Shown here: piece after piece, positions 44,913-55,837 of the stretch
Layout of the letters: each line of letters starts with the position of its first letter
Numbering within the stretch: the stretch's first letter is position 1
NCBI GenBank assembly: GCA_903813345.2
Contig: CAIIXF020000007.1
Location: 33,386,538 to 33,450,537, forward strand
Length of the DNA stretch: 64,000 bases
Direction of reading: 5' to 3'
DNA from: Owenia fusiformis
Taxonomy: Eukaryota; Annelida; Polychaeta; Sabellida; Oweniidae
Translations under genes and position numbers: made by a program
The notes under the pieces: model-generated
What the model was told of the DNA's origin: nothing
Database searches by the model: none
The model's input: the letters and a program-made list of their open reading frames with translations, nothing else

Positions 44913-45576
44913 CATACCTGTCAACCTCTCATCGTTTAAAATCGGGACAAAAATCGGGACAAATCGGGATTTTTCAGAAAAAATCGGGACAAACCGGGAC
45001 TTTTCGAAAAAAATCGGGACAAAAATCGGGACAGCAAAATCTCTCAAAAATCGGGACTTTTCAGAAAATGTACACTTGTGGTGAAGCCTGAAATGCGCGT
45101 ACGCATTTTTCGTATAATTGGAAATACATTTAGCATGCCCAGAAAAGCATTTTAAAGATATATGCAATGTAAGATAAAAGCCACATTTTACGGTCAGCCA
45201 ATATTGTTTAGAATTGAAGATTTTATATTTACAGATTCATGATATGATGTGGTGGTGATTGGCCTATGATTTTACGATGAAAGCGTTGTCTCTATAAACG
45301 CATGCCTAATGCGTCAATTGATTTTGAAAAGTATACGTTTTGGGATATGATTGGGATCTTGTGGTATATATGATAGAAGTTCCCATGGGCCTAAAATCGA
45401 AAGGCTTTCCCCGATTCTCAAATGGGCTTGTAAAAAGAGGATCGACGTGTATTCATTTTGTTGAAATACGGTATCGGCATGATCGGGATGAAAACATTTA
45501 CTCGGATATATTCTAAAATTAAATCGTTTACGAATCGTTTAACCATGGGGTTTCAATAGATTGGTTTAACGTACAT

Positions 45577-46215
45577 TATGTTACGCGGTATATGGCATAT
45601 ATTCATGGTTGCGCGGTATTTGTGATACGGGTGAATATGCCATACTCACCTGCAGTATATGGCATATTCCGCAGGGGACTATGCGATATTCCGCAGTGAA
45701 TATGCGATACATTGATTTCAGTGAATACCCGATACTCACCTGCGGAATATGTCATACTCACTTGCGGAATATGCCATATACTGCAGGTGAATATGACATA
45801 TATCGCAGGTGAAAACGTGATACAGAAAGTCTTGATTTGATTGGTTGCGAGAATCGACTCTAAATGTAAAACTACGCTGGATTACCAATATAGTTAGTGC
45901 GTCGAGTACTAATATATGAATCCTGGATTGATTGAGTAAGTTTATTACGCAAGATTGGTGACTGATACTTCTGTTAAGTTAATATATTCGAAAAACAGTA
46001 CTGTTGATTCAGTAATCATTATGATAATTTATAACGTTTTACTTGTTCGTTCAATCGATGCAATTGACAATTGCGTACTTCCGTATCACGTTCTCATTGG
46101 TAAGTGTGTATACCATATACCGCAGGTGAATCTGTCATACACCGCAAGTGAATATGCCATATTCGTTGCGGAATATGACATATTTTAGTATCGTGTTTAC
46201 CGCGTAACACATTAG
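45577..46215. mobile_element. Nested MITE made of ATATGCCATA / CCGCAGGTGA palindromes
   Basis: Inverted ends TGTTACGCGGTA (about 45579) and TACCGCGTAACA (about 46198-46209). Its two flanks are filled with GGTGAATATGCCATA, TGCGGAATATG and GCAGTATATGGCATATTCCGC words in both orientations. Frames such as 45609-45812 are repeat translations. Confidence 0.65.
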
Positions 46216-46595
46216 GCCTTCATTCTGATTCATTTACTTTGGACAGTTTGTAATGAAGATGGCTTGGCCGCATTCAGTAGTCACTTTTTGATGTAAACTT
46301 GACAAGAATTTTGTTTGCCAACAAGGACCTAAGCATGTAATATAAATTGCTGTGTGAATTAATAATGCGCACTTTGTCCAAGAGCAAAGTGTATGAGTTA
46401 GTATTATTGACGTCTTTTAAAAAATTAAATATCATTGCATATATTTTAGATGAAGATGTTTACCAATTTATAGACAAATAATTTCGAAAGGTATATGCTC
46501 TATCTGATTTTAAAATATTTCTTGAATGCATTTTGAATATAAAATCTAATAATAAAAAGCCGATATCTACCGGGCTTGGTGCTTTTAATTAAGAA

Positions 46596-46732
46596 ATATA
46601 GACCGAAAAACTGTTGGGTGTAAGGAATGAATACAGACCCCATGGGTGGGTAAACACGTTTTCTGTAAAAAAGTGTGTGCCCGACCAGAGGGTTTGTAGT
46701 CATTCATACTCCAACAGTTTTGAGGTCTATAT
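46596..46732. repeat. Hairpin repeat
   Basis: ATATAGACCGAAAAACTGTT then GGGTGTAAGGAATGAATAC at 46596-46633 is mirrored at 46696-46732 (CATTCATACTCCAACAGTTT, TGAGGTCTATAT). The loop of about 60 bp holds CCCATGGGTGGG. Confidence 0.6.
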
Positions 46733-47331
46733 TACGATTGGGACATGACGCAACAATTCAACAAAAAATGTTGTTAAATACTCTATGTGTTCATCATAAA
46801 GCCATCGTAGCAAGTAAAGCTGCCAACAAAATGACGGTATTAAGCAGGCTACTAAATTTCGACAACGCACTGATGTAGAAATTATCTCTCAAAGACGCTT
46901 ATATACCCTATATATATATATTATTCCTGAATAAATAACAGAAAATGCGTAACATAATGTTAATATTCTGATCATTTAATGTTAGAATAGATCATATTTG
47001 TATAGCATTTGCTTCCCATGTACAGCACATAAAATACAGAACGAAAATATTAACCTCTTGTGCTTTTGATGCAGAATGAGCTCTTCAAATAGAAGAAGAA
47101 TTCGTAGTTGCATACCTGTCAGTAGTTTAAAAATTAATCGGGAAAAATGTGTTGCAAATTGAATTCAATACAAAATTTACATGAAAACAAGTAAAAAATA
47201 AATCGGGACAAAATCGGGACATATGTGCCAAAAATCGGGACAAAATCGGGATCGGGACAGGCCTAAAAAAATCGGGACAGGCCAAAAAAAATCGGGACAA
47301 TCCCGATTAAAATCGGGACTTGACAGGTATG

Positions 47332-48130
47332 TTATACCTCATAAACTTCCAAAGTTATGAATTAAAGTCCATTTTCATTTGACCCCCCTGAAATGTCTGG
47401 GTAGGGGGAGAATTTTTTTCACAATCTTTATATAAGATGCACTTTTAGTATTTTTCACATCTGTTTGTAGATGCATTTTTAGGAAATATTTCGTAAGTTA
47501 TAATTTCATATGAAGGCAATTACAATAAATGTCGTATATCATCATTTCGTCATTTAATAGTTTATATGGCGGTTTAAGGGTTAAATTATGCAAATTAGCT
47601 TATTTTTGTTTAAAATATTTTTTTTCTTCATTACTGATGTTATTTCATAAATTTTGGTGAAAAAATTAAGTTTGTATTTTTTCTCAATTATTGATCTTAT
47701 TTCATAAATTTGGGTGAAAAAATTAAGTTTGTATCTTATATACTTCCAAAGTTATGGATTAAAGAATATTTTCTTTTGACCCCCTCCCTTAAATATTCGG
47801 GTAGGGGGAGAATTTTTTTTAAGATACACTTTTAATATTTTGCACATCTATTAAACATATATAGATGTATTTTTAGGAATTATTTCATGAGTTATAACTT
47901 CATATGAAAGAGATTACAGTAAATGTTGTATATTATCATTTCGTAATTTAATAGTTTTTATGGCGGTTTAAGGGTTAAATTATGCAAATTAGCTTATTTT
48001 TGTTTAAAATATTTTTTTTCTTCATTACTAATGTTATTTCATAAATTTTGGTGAAAAAATTAAGTTTGTATCTCATATACTTCCAAAGTTATGAATTAAA
48101 GTTTATTTTCTTCTGACCCCCCTGAAATTA
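47332..48130. repeat. ~395-bp tandem repeat, two units
   Basis: GGCGGTTTAAGGGTTAAATT and ATGCAAATTAGCTTATTTTTG occur at about 47569 and 47964. Each unit also has a GACCCCC...GGGTAGGGGGAGAATTTTTTT block and CATATGAA(G/A)G(C/A)(A/G)ATTACA. Confidence 0.75.
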
Positions 48131-48418
48131 TAGGGTGGAGGTATAAAGATGAGGATATCTTATTTTCGCAAGCCTCAAACTCTAGATATCACCCCACATC
48201 ATAAAATAAATATATTTTCCAACAAGGAAATGAAATAAAAATCTCGCGTAATACTCTCCAATATTCAAAATCAAAAATATTCACCCTGGGTCCCTAAGTA
48301 ATAGAAGATCCTAAAAACACTTTAAAATCCTCATAATGTGAAGAGCAATTATGAAACAATTTATCTGTCGGCCATCTTGGAATAACATTCCATTCTACTT
48401 TTGAAGAAGTTTTAAACC
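48131..48418. other. Short gene-free linker
   Basis: No recognisable gene or repeat. Confidence 0.3.
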
Positions 48419-48419
48419 C

Positions 48420-48600
48420 AGGCCCATAGCCTGGAGTTCACCCTCCCTAGCCAAAAGTTCTTTCAAATTAAATGCAGTTTTTCACCATTTTGAGCAAGTG
48501 ATTTTAGCCATATTTGGGCCAAAATTGTCAAATGTGAACCCCCCTGGAAATTTTTGAAAACTGCCCCCCCCCCCCCTTGGCAAATCCTGGCTACAGAAAC
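48420..48600 (-). mobile_element. Short MITE of the GTAGCCAGGATTTGCCAAGG family, copy 2
   Basis: Inverted relative to 37153-37345. It ends CTTGGCAAATCCTGGCTAC next to a 13-C run and starts CCATAGCCTGGAGTTCACCC. The interior shares TTTTTGAAAA, a GTTCAC/GTGAAC word and CCCCTGGAAATTT (mirror of TTTCCAGGGG). Confidence 0.6.
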
Positions 48601-48866
48601 CTTTTTGAATAATCTTTTCATGCAATAAAAATCAGAAAAAGGAGATCCTCATTTGAGTAAATAGGTTCAATATCTTGAAAAAACTGTTGACATGGAGCCA
48701 CTATTCATAATTTTTCAAATTGTTTGATTGATATCTTTATCATCATGGACACTTCACTTGAAAGAAAACAAATTATTTTAATAAAAACCACTGTATTTAT
48801 GGCCAGAAAGTACTCATGGTGAAAGATATGACTGTCTTAAATCACTTGCTATACTGCACATGGACC

Positions 48867-49340
48867 TTTAAACCAAATCCATCCACTGGTATTTGAGTAA
48901 TCAAAGATTATGTTTTTTTAACGATAAATGTTAGCCATTTTGAAATTCAGCTGCAATCTTGAAAATTTCTTCTTTACCAGAGCTTTTTGTCCCTAGGCAT
49001 CACCATATGAAATTTGACTCATATCTATACAGTAGTATTTGAGTTATCAAAGATTATGTTTTTTATGAAAAATGGTGGCTGTTTTAAAATTCAGTGGCCA
49101 TCTTGAAAATGTCTTCTTCAGTAGAGTTTGCATCAAAAAAATTTGAACCAAATCTGTCAATTGGAATTTGAGTTATCAAAGATTACATTTCTTTGCATAA
49201 AAATGGTGGCCATTTTGAAATTAAGCCGCCATCTTGAATATTTCTTCATTAGCAGAGCTCCATTGTCCCTGGGCATCAGGTTGTAGAAGAATCCATCCAA
49301 TAGTATTTGAGTTATCAAATATTACCTTTTTTATGAATAA
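48867..49340. repeat. ~145-bp tandem repeat
   Basis: TATTTGAGTTATCAAAGATTA recurs near 48889, 49029 and 49167 and, partly, at 49305. Each unit has AATGGTGGCCATTTTGAAATT and CATCTTGAAAATTTCTTC. Related single units are at 42660 and 19160-19340. Confidence 0.7.
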
Positions 49341-50251
49341 TAGAAATAAGTCGAAATACATTTAAAATGGACAAACAGCTTCTCTACAGTCGAAATGTTG
49401 AGACATGCGCAGAGCTCTATTTAGTGATATTTTCATTTCAAATATGGCGGCCAATCTGATGTCTGACGACCCTTTCAAAGAATCTAGGCAGTGTGCATTT
49501 TTACCTAACGTGAAATAACAAGTGGCATTTAGTAGTTGTTTTGTGTTTTATTATCATTCTGCATCGTAATTCTATGTGATGTGGTGGTGAAATGTCAGCA
49601 GAAATACATATCCATACGATAATCAAGTGAATCAGATAACAGATTTTTCGAAAACCTGTCTCCTGCTAAGAGTGTAAAAACTTGTATTAACATGCTCAAA
49701 AGTGCCAATGTGCACATCAATGTCAAGATAAATCAATGTTGTGTCGAAAACAGGTACCTGATCTACTCAAAACAGCTTGTCATTCACGTATACACGCTTA
49801 GCAAACATGGCGAAATGATTTGAATCTTGGAATTTCGTTCGAGAGCTAGTAATGTTTGCTCCGGTCTTCGTCATAAGTGTTCATCAGACTTCACGCATGC
49901 TCAGGAGAAAAACCATCGACCAATAACGTTTATAGATCAATTTTGCGCATGCGCCTTACAAGGGTAAAGAAATTCGTATTATAAACGAACCAATTTGAGA
50001 TAACCCGATATCAGTCTGAGAAATCTGACAATCTACGAAACTCACTTCAAAAAATCAAAAGCGGACTGACGGCGTATTCTACTGTGCTGGGATCTAAGAT
50101 TTTCAGTAAAGATAAAGTCTTTTATGATCTTTCGAATGAGGTAAGTCTCTAGTTCGAAAGACAATCGTATCGTATCAACTTGAACAAAAGTTGAGTTTTG
50201 ACGAAAATTTTAACATGCGCAGAAGTCCCATTTTCGTTGTACCATATTGAC
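49341..50251. other. Mostly unique intron sequence with a GCGCATGCGC palindrome
   Basis: TGCGCATGCGCC at 49944-49955 fits the NRF1 consensus; ATGCGCAGA words also occur at 49397 and 50213. No gene start was recognised nearby, so regulatory meaning is unproven. Confidence 0.3.
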
Positions 50252-51079
50252 TAGTGGTGCAACTTGAATGCCAGTACTCGCCACTCACTCGTTGAACCTG
50301 TCCAAGATAGTTACTCGAGTACGTTTTTTCAAACTCGAGTAGGCATGTTTTATTATGAAGTGTTTTAAACCCCGGGAATGATCATTTTTGGATGCACTGA
50401 ATGAAACAAAGTATCTATTCCGGAAACAAAATGAAAATATTTAAAAACAAACAAACAAACACAATTAATTATGGCATGAATAACTACATTTATAACATAC
50501 CTATGGTGATGTATAGTGCAAAGTGTACACAAGACAGCGGGCCAATATAGGTTTTGAAAAGCCCGCGCCCGCTAAATTTCTGATTGGTCAAGGCGCTGAC
50601 GTCATAACCAATCAATCGAAGATAAAACTGCGCCAGCAATTTTTCTTAACTCATTTCAATCATTTTCAAACCATTTGTTTGTCAATTCTATAAGAAAACG
50701 GTATTCTCTGACCAGTCTACATCATCATAGGTATGTTATAAATCGTTTATGACACTATCGTGGCACATATGCCCTCGGTTCTCAGAGATCAATGTCCCTC
50801 CTCAAGGTCGGGCCATATATCACTGAGACCTTGGGCATATATGCCACGATAGTGACATAACCTCTAATTATTCCCACTAAATTGATACAAACTATATATA
50901 ACATCAATAACATATAGAAGAAACGAAGAAATTGTATCTATTTGGTCTTCAAACAGTCGACTAGGTGAGTTTTTTATTTTTTTTAAATTTTTCCCTCATT
51001 TTTGCGAGTGGTACTCGATTACAGTGGCATTTTCACACTTTCTACTCGAGTAGCATTTTTCTTGCGAGTTGCACCACTA
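50252..51079. mobile_element. hAT-type MITE, 828 bp, with 8-bp target duplication
   Basis: It starts TAGTGGTGCAACTTG and ends GCGAGTTGCACCACTA. Perfect ATATTGAC duplications flank it (50244-50251, 51080-51087), as expected of hAT. ACTCGAGTA words cluster at both ends. Two further hairpin elements sit inside. No transposase. Confidence 0.88.
50492..50865. repeat. Two nested hairpins inside the hAT MITE
   Basis: First: ATAACATACCTATGGTGATG at 50492 is mirrored at 50718-50739. Second: CACTATCGTGGCACATATGC at 50753 is mirrored at 50833-50854. The loop of the second contains CTCAGAGATC...CACTGAGAC. Both look like small foldback elements. Confidence 0.65.
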
Positions 51080-51319
51080 ATATTGACTGTCTATATCCCC
51101 CTCAAACTTCGTTCAATGGGATAATGTCACACTTGCAACCAGTTAAGCCAGTTTTTTAATTTGATTAGTACATGTTACATTCAAAAGAGTAATTAGACTG
51201 ACTGTTAATTTTCATATCTAGATGCCTTATGTGTTTCATATATCACTTCAGTCTTGGTTTAAGGCAAGCAACAATTAACTTGTTTGATATATTTCACAAG
51301 TACTGTCCAGTTCTTAAAT

Positions 51320-51780
51320 CCTTAAGCACTTGATATTTATCAATAGACTAGATGCGAGTAGAATTAATCTTGATTTACATCATTAAATATTCAAAATTCA
51401 ATCATAATGATGTCATATCTAAAATCTACATGTAAAGTGCATGTAGAAATATGGTTTCGAAAATCAACTTTTAGAATTCAACTTTTTGAAAATGTGACTT
51501 CTAGTTCGGGGATATTCCCCATAGACCCCATGTTATAAAACCACAAAAAGTGAAATATCTTTTCTTGTATTGGACAGATAAAATATTATTTCAATTGACA
51601 TATTTTAATTTGCATAACTATGAGATACAGCAGGGTGATAGGAAAATTTAACCACTAAAACTGATGAGTATTTAAGTTAAGGGGACTTCCTAGTATAATT
51701 GCCATGCTATCTGACCCAAATAAGCCACCTGGTGGGGAAACTGGTAACTACCTACTCGCATCTGAGTTATTCTGCTTTGA
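51320..51780. repeat. Dispersed repeat flanking NPHP3 exons, copy 1
   Basis: GTGACTTCTAGTTCGGGGAT, CATAGACCCCATGTTATAAA and CTTGTATTGGACAGAT (51495-51590) are repeated in the same orientation at 52820-52915. The 3' part (GCCATGCTATCTGACC, AAGCCACCTGGTGG) recurs at 56977-57025. Confidence 0.7.
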
Positions 51781-51848
51781 AAGTGAGGTCATTGGACTAC
51801 TTTATGAAATTCTAAACACATGAAATACTAAGTTTACTTTCTACTCAC

Positions 51849-51924
51849 AGAGCCTATTCTAGGTAATCCAGTCTTCTTACGTATTGCCACTGCCCGCATA
51901 TGTAGAGGTTCAGCCAGCTCATGC
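51849..51924 (-). CDS. NPHP3 exon B, 76 bp
   Basis: It encodes HELAEPLHMRAVAIRKKTGL and PRIGS, the end of one TPR and the linker before the RRR-LQLEEL segment in nephrocystin-3. The acceptor is GTTTTAG before GCATGAGC; the donor is GCTCT|GTGAGT, a strong match. Its first base completes the Lys codon begun in exon A, and it ends in phase 0. Too short for ORF finding alone; the phase agreement with both neighbours and the residue match carry the call. Confidence 0.88.
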
Positions 51925-52345
51925 CTAAAACAAACATATAGAAACATGGAGAACATTTTTGATAGCCCTTCTACCAAAACTCAGTGGCACATTTATATTA
52001 AAGGGGCATCAAAGACTTGAGATTTCAATTCAAAGTAACTTAGTAACATTTAGCAAATTTCTGCATCTGAAATAAAATTTTATCATGTATCTTGATTCTT
52101 TTCACACAATACATGTAGTAACAATGTGAGGGTAACAATGTTATGTATTTTAAAAGATTGCTTTCAAAGTTTTCCATTCTATTCTCTTTTGCCACTTTCC
52201 CATTTATTTCTTCTTTCATCTCTCTGTTCACATGTAGGGTGGCAAGTAGAACTGGCATTAGTTAAAAAGGCAAAAATAACACAGAGGAATTAACAAACTA
52301 GGCCATATAAGGCGAATGTGATGAAAGTAAAATAAGACAACATAC

Positions 52346-52493
52346 TTGTCCTGCTTCTGAAACAATACAGCTAGTGAATCTAGTTCTTTGGCAACAAGAG
52401 GATGATTTGAGCCAAATGCACTCTCATATATGTCCAATGCTTGCTTGTAAAGTGCCTCAGCTGTACTGAACTTGTTCCATTGTGCATGCAGAC
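52346..52493 (-). CDS. NPHP3 exon A, 148 bp
   Basis: The most upstream visible exon. It encodes a TPR helix pair (FSTAEALYKQALDIYESAFG, then HPLVAKELDSLAVLFQKQDK), the hallmark A/B helix pattern with a HP turn. The acceptor is TATTTCCAAG before GTCTGC and the donor is GACAA|GTATGT. It begins by completing a codon (xGT), so another exon must precede it; none could be recognised up to 64000. The intron to exon B is only 421 bp. Confidence 0.9.
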
Positions 52494-52559
52494 CTTGGAA
52501 ATAATATGAAGTTAAAATGCAAAATAATGACATCAATCTTTTAGGATTGTCTGATGTAG

Positions 52560-52940
52560 TGGCCTATTTTCTGGAGCATCATTAAAGATACATTCTATGT
52601 TTAGACAGTCATGCAAAGATTGAGGAAATTTTTAAAATATACTAATTGAATAAATTGATGCAATGATCAAGCCAAGACTTGGAACTCGCCTGCTAATAGA
52701 CATTCAAAATTCAGTGAAAGTGATGTCATATTATAATCTAGGTATATGTATAAGTACATCTAGATTTTTTTGAAAAATTGTTTATAAATGTTGAAAATTT
52801 AATTTTCTTTTGAAAATGTGACTTTTAGTTCCGAGAGATTCCCTATAGACCCCATATTATAAAATCATAAAAGTGAAATATCTTGTCTTGTATTGGACAG
52901 ATGATATTTTCTTTTCCTGGACATATTTTAACATTAGATT
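52560..52940. repeat. Dispersed repeat flanking NPHP3 exons, copy 2
   Basis: Same family as 51320-51780: ACATTCAAAATTCAGTGAAA, GTGACTTTTAGTTCCGAGAG and CTTGTATTGGACAGATGATA. With copy 1 it brackets exons A and B in direct orientation. Confidence 0.65.
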
Positions 52941-53049
52941 CATATTTTGCTCACTCATGAAGTGCTTTGAACAAGATAACGAAGCTTAGCGGAAGTATAA
53001 TACAATTGACAATATATTAGAAAGTGTATTTCATTTTCAACTTCCTGCA

Positions 53050-53610
53050 TATCACACATTAAACAAATTTTATTTTTATTTTTTATTATTTTTTTATTTA
53101 TTTATTAAAATCATATAAACATATATACATATCGGTGATAATGACACCCTAGTGGGTGTATGTCTTATCACAAGCTAAAATATTAAAAAATTCTGTCATG
53201 CAAGTCTAATTTAGGATTATATCTTCCAGTTTCTACCCTCAGAGGTACACCACACCTAAGTTTTGCCAAAGCTTGTCTGTAAATCCTAGGTAAATACATC
53301 TCAACATATTCCTCAATATGAAAACAAGATTTATGGAGTCTCTAAGTTTATTACCATTTTCTTTGTTTTTATTGTCATTCCATAAGTTTGTATGCCAATC
53401 AATTTGATGTTTATCGATAAGTTTATTTTGAAACTTTTAATCTTGGCCTTAGTGCCATGGATTTGTGCACATTCTTTATCAGTGAAATCGGTTAAGCTAT
53501 TTTGACCAAAAATCTTAATGACCTGGTATTCCCAGGATTTTTTTATATTTTTTGACCAAGTAAATATCTTTTTAGTAACACAGGAATTATTCATATTTGT
53601 AAGTCTACAC
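53050..53610 (-). pseudogene. LINE remnant (ORF2 C-terminal end)
   Basis: The minus strand reads EEYVEMYLPRIYRQALAKLR, then CGVPLRVETGRYN, a pattern seen near the C-terminus of retroelement polyproteins (LAKLRCG-PLR-ETGRY). It is followed by an AT-rich tail rich in AATAAATAAA at about 53063-53110. An upstream frame (53331-53594) shows only weak resemblance. Class uncertain; it is clearly decayed. Confidence 0.55.
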
Positions 53611-54249
53611 CACTGACGAATTCGAAAGGTTTCCTTAAGTTGAACACTTTGTTAATGAGTACAGCTCCTTAAAATATTATTCACAATTCAAGAAACATAC
53701 TTATTTAAAGAACTACTTGAAAAAAACAACAACTACCAGGATCAAAACTCAAATTCTTAGCAAGATGCGACAAAGGACGATTCTCGGTTTGGAGAACGAA
53801 GTTCATCAATCTAACAATTTTTTTTACATAATATAGATTTGAATGTCTTCTTTTGAATAGTCATAATTTAATTTGGGTAATATTTCTAGATTTTTCGCAA
53901 AAAATATTAGCGCATTACACTGATGAACTTCTTTCCCCAAATCGAGACTTGTATTTTATTGAATCGGTCTAATTGGGTGTTCATTTGGTGATTACTTTGA
54001 GCCTTGAAATGGTGTAAAACCCAATTAAGAAGTTGTCTGTAGCAAGAAAAACTCATTTTAACCCAATTATCTAAGAATAATTCGTTGTTTAAAGGGCCAT
54101 CCATTACTGTATTCAAAAATGTGATTTCTGATAGTCCTGAAAAAATTCATAGTAATAGAGGTTTAATATCACAGATAGAAAATATACCATGGGTGGCTGA
54201 TGTATTTTTTGAGAAAAAAATCCTCGAAATTTCAATTTTTAAGTGCATG
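53611..54249. other. Gene-free stretch
   Basis: AT-rich; no recognisable gene or repeat. Confidence 0.3.
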
Positions 54250-54860
54250 CGGCTCAGGGGTAACCTTATTTTACCTTAATAATTTTTAAAATATGCAATG
54301 TATGCATCTCATATGAGCTAAAAATGATGCATAGAGCATTGTTTTGTCATATTATTTCTAATTAGATGTAAAAAAATTATTGGAAATTTTTCAAAAATCC
54401 AAATTTTCATTTTTGCTTCTAAAAGACCAGGGGTAACCATATTTTACCTTAATAATTTTCAAGATATGTAATATATGCATCTCAAATTAGCTCAAAATGG
54501 TGCATATAGTTTTGTTTTATCATATTACCCTTGATTAGATGTAGAAAAAAATGATTTGACATTTCTTAAAAATCTAAATTTTCATTTTAGCTTATTGTGG
54601 CCCATGGGTAGCCATATTTTACCTTAACAATTTTAAGAGATGTATGCATCTCAAATAGCTTTAAATGGTTTTTTAATCTTCTTTTGTCATATATTATTCC
54701 TAGGGAATGTAAAAAATGTTTGGTAATTTGAAAAAATGACATTTTCATATTAGCTTTTGATGCCATTTTACCGTAATAATTTAAATAAAGATATATCACA
54801 CTTGCTACTCAAACGAGCTCAAAATGCTGAATATAGTCAAGTTTTGTCATTTATTCCTTC
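54250..54860. repeat. ~175-bp tandem repeat
   Basis: GGGTAACC(T/A)TATTTTACCTT recurs near 54258, 54431 and (as GGGTAGCC) 54605, with a partial unit near 54765. Each unit has ATGCATCTCA(T/A)A, TTTTGTCATATTA and CCAAATTTTCATTTT. Confidence 0.7.
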
Positions 54861-55837
54861 TGAGATAAGAAATAATGATTAAAAAATTATACAAAATGAA
54901 TCTCAACATCCATTTATTCCTTTTTAGTACCAGTAGCTCAATAATGTACTATAGTTTTATTGAGCACTTTTCTAAGATATGAAAATGTTTGACAGTCCAG
55001 TTTATACCGAGTAGTAGCATTGTTAAGATTCTGTGCATAATCATTTGAAAATATAATCCAAATCCATAAAACATAATCAAACAGGTCAGAATTTATAGAT
55101 TCTGACAGTCTCCCCTGTAGCAAATGAGATATGATTTCAAACATTTGCATATGTTCCCTCAACACTCCTTAAACATCAAACACGTTTTTTGCATGCCTCG
55201 CATGCAGCATCTTTTGTTATTATACAGATATCCACTTCATAGGACCTACATTTTCATATGTTGTGGCCTCAAAATCCAGAATATATTCTTTCTTTTTACC
55301 CCTTGCGATAGGCAGTTAGCATTTCCCGATTAAGAACTCGCAATCTGATTGGCTGTCGCGACCCTGCGACAGAAATTATGTATAAGTCATTGCGAATAAT
55401 TAGATCACGTGATTCAGTGTAATCGGGTGCTCCCAAATTGGTTATAGCAGGGTGAAGAAGGAGGTACGGATTCTGGGCACCCGCTAAGGAGGATGTGCTT
55501 ATGTAAGTATATCAAATAACATGAAAAATGTTTAACCTGACACAAGACATTGATTTGTTGTGAAATAGTGATCAATGACAGAATTTTTGTGCTATTATGT
55601 TTGGATCTTCAGTTTTATTTTTTCTCAAAGAGGAAAGTCGATCCCCTGATCTCTGTCAATGTGACGTCATTCATAAATTATGCACCCATGCGCAGTACAT
55701 TATAAGGAAGGCAATATGGCGACTTACACAATTCTGAGCCAGAGTGGAGGTCTCCAAATTGAAATAAATATGTTTGTTTATGCATCAATCACTGACATAT
55801 GTTACCCAGTCAACCTTTTTAATAATATACCTAATAT
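54861..55837. other. Mostly unannotated; possible first exon near 55715
   Basis: ATGGCGACTTACACAATTCT at 55716 follows GGAAGGCAAT and could be a translation start in a YY1-like ATGGCG context (MATYTILSQSGGLQIE...), but the frame ends after about 50 residues and no splice partner is visible. Nothing else is recognised. Confidence 0.25.

Larger units (their letters stand above)
44913..47331. mobile_element. 2.4-kb DNA element with TCGGGAC-rich ends
   Basis: Ends read CATACCTGTCAA and, inverted, TTGACAGGTATG, flanked by TTATA on both sides (44908-44912, 47332-47336). Removing it restores the interrupted tandem unit. Both ends carry many copies of ATCGGGACAAA (44940-45060 and 47150-47310). No transposase is found. 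A smaller element (45577-46213) and a hairpin (46596-46732) lie inside. Confidence 0.75.
43643..48866. repeat. Inverted repeat pair enclosing 5.2 kb
   Basis: GGTCCATGTGCAGTATGAAA and CATATCTTTCACCATGAGTA at 43643-43706 are mirrored at about 48805-48866. The arms are about 63 bp with a few mismatches. Within them lie a LINE remnant and a tandem array with a nested element. It is unclear whether the pair marks one element or two independent copies of a repeat. Confidence 0.45.

Noticed and set aside
45609-46188. ORFs rich in I, Y, C and T
   Set aside because: Translations of the ATATGCCATA palindromic words of the nested MITE.
53331-53594. 87-codon minus-strand ORF as an independent gene
   Set aside because: It lies directly upstream of a LINE C-terminal remnant and is low complexity (K/I/N-rich); treated as part of that decayed element.
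54938-55165. 75-codon minus-strand ORF (MLREHMQMFEIISHLLQ...)
   Set aside because: Reads like protein over part of its length, but no family, splice sites or neighbours support it.
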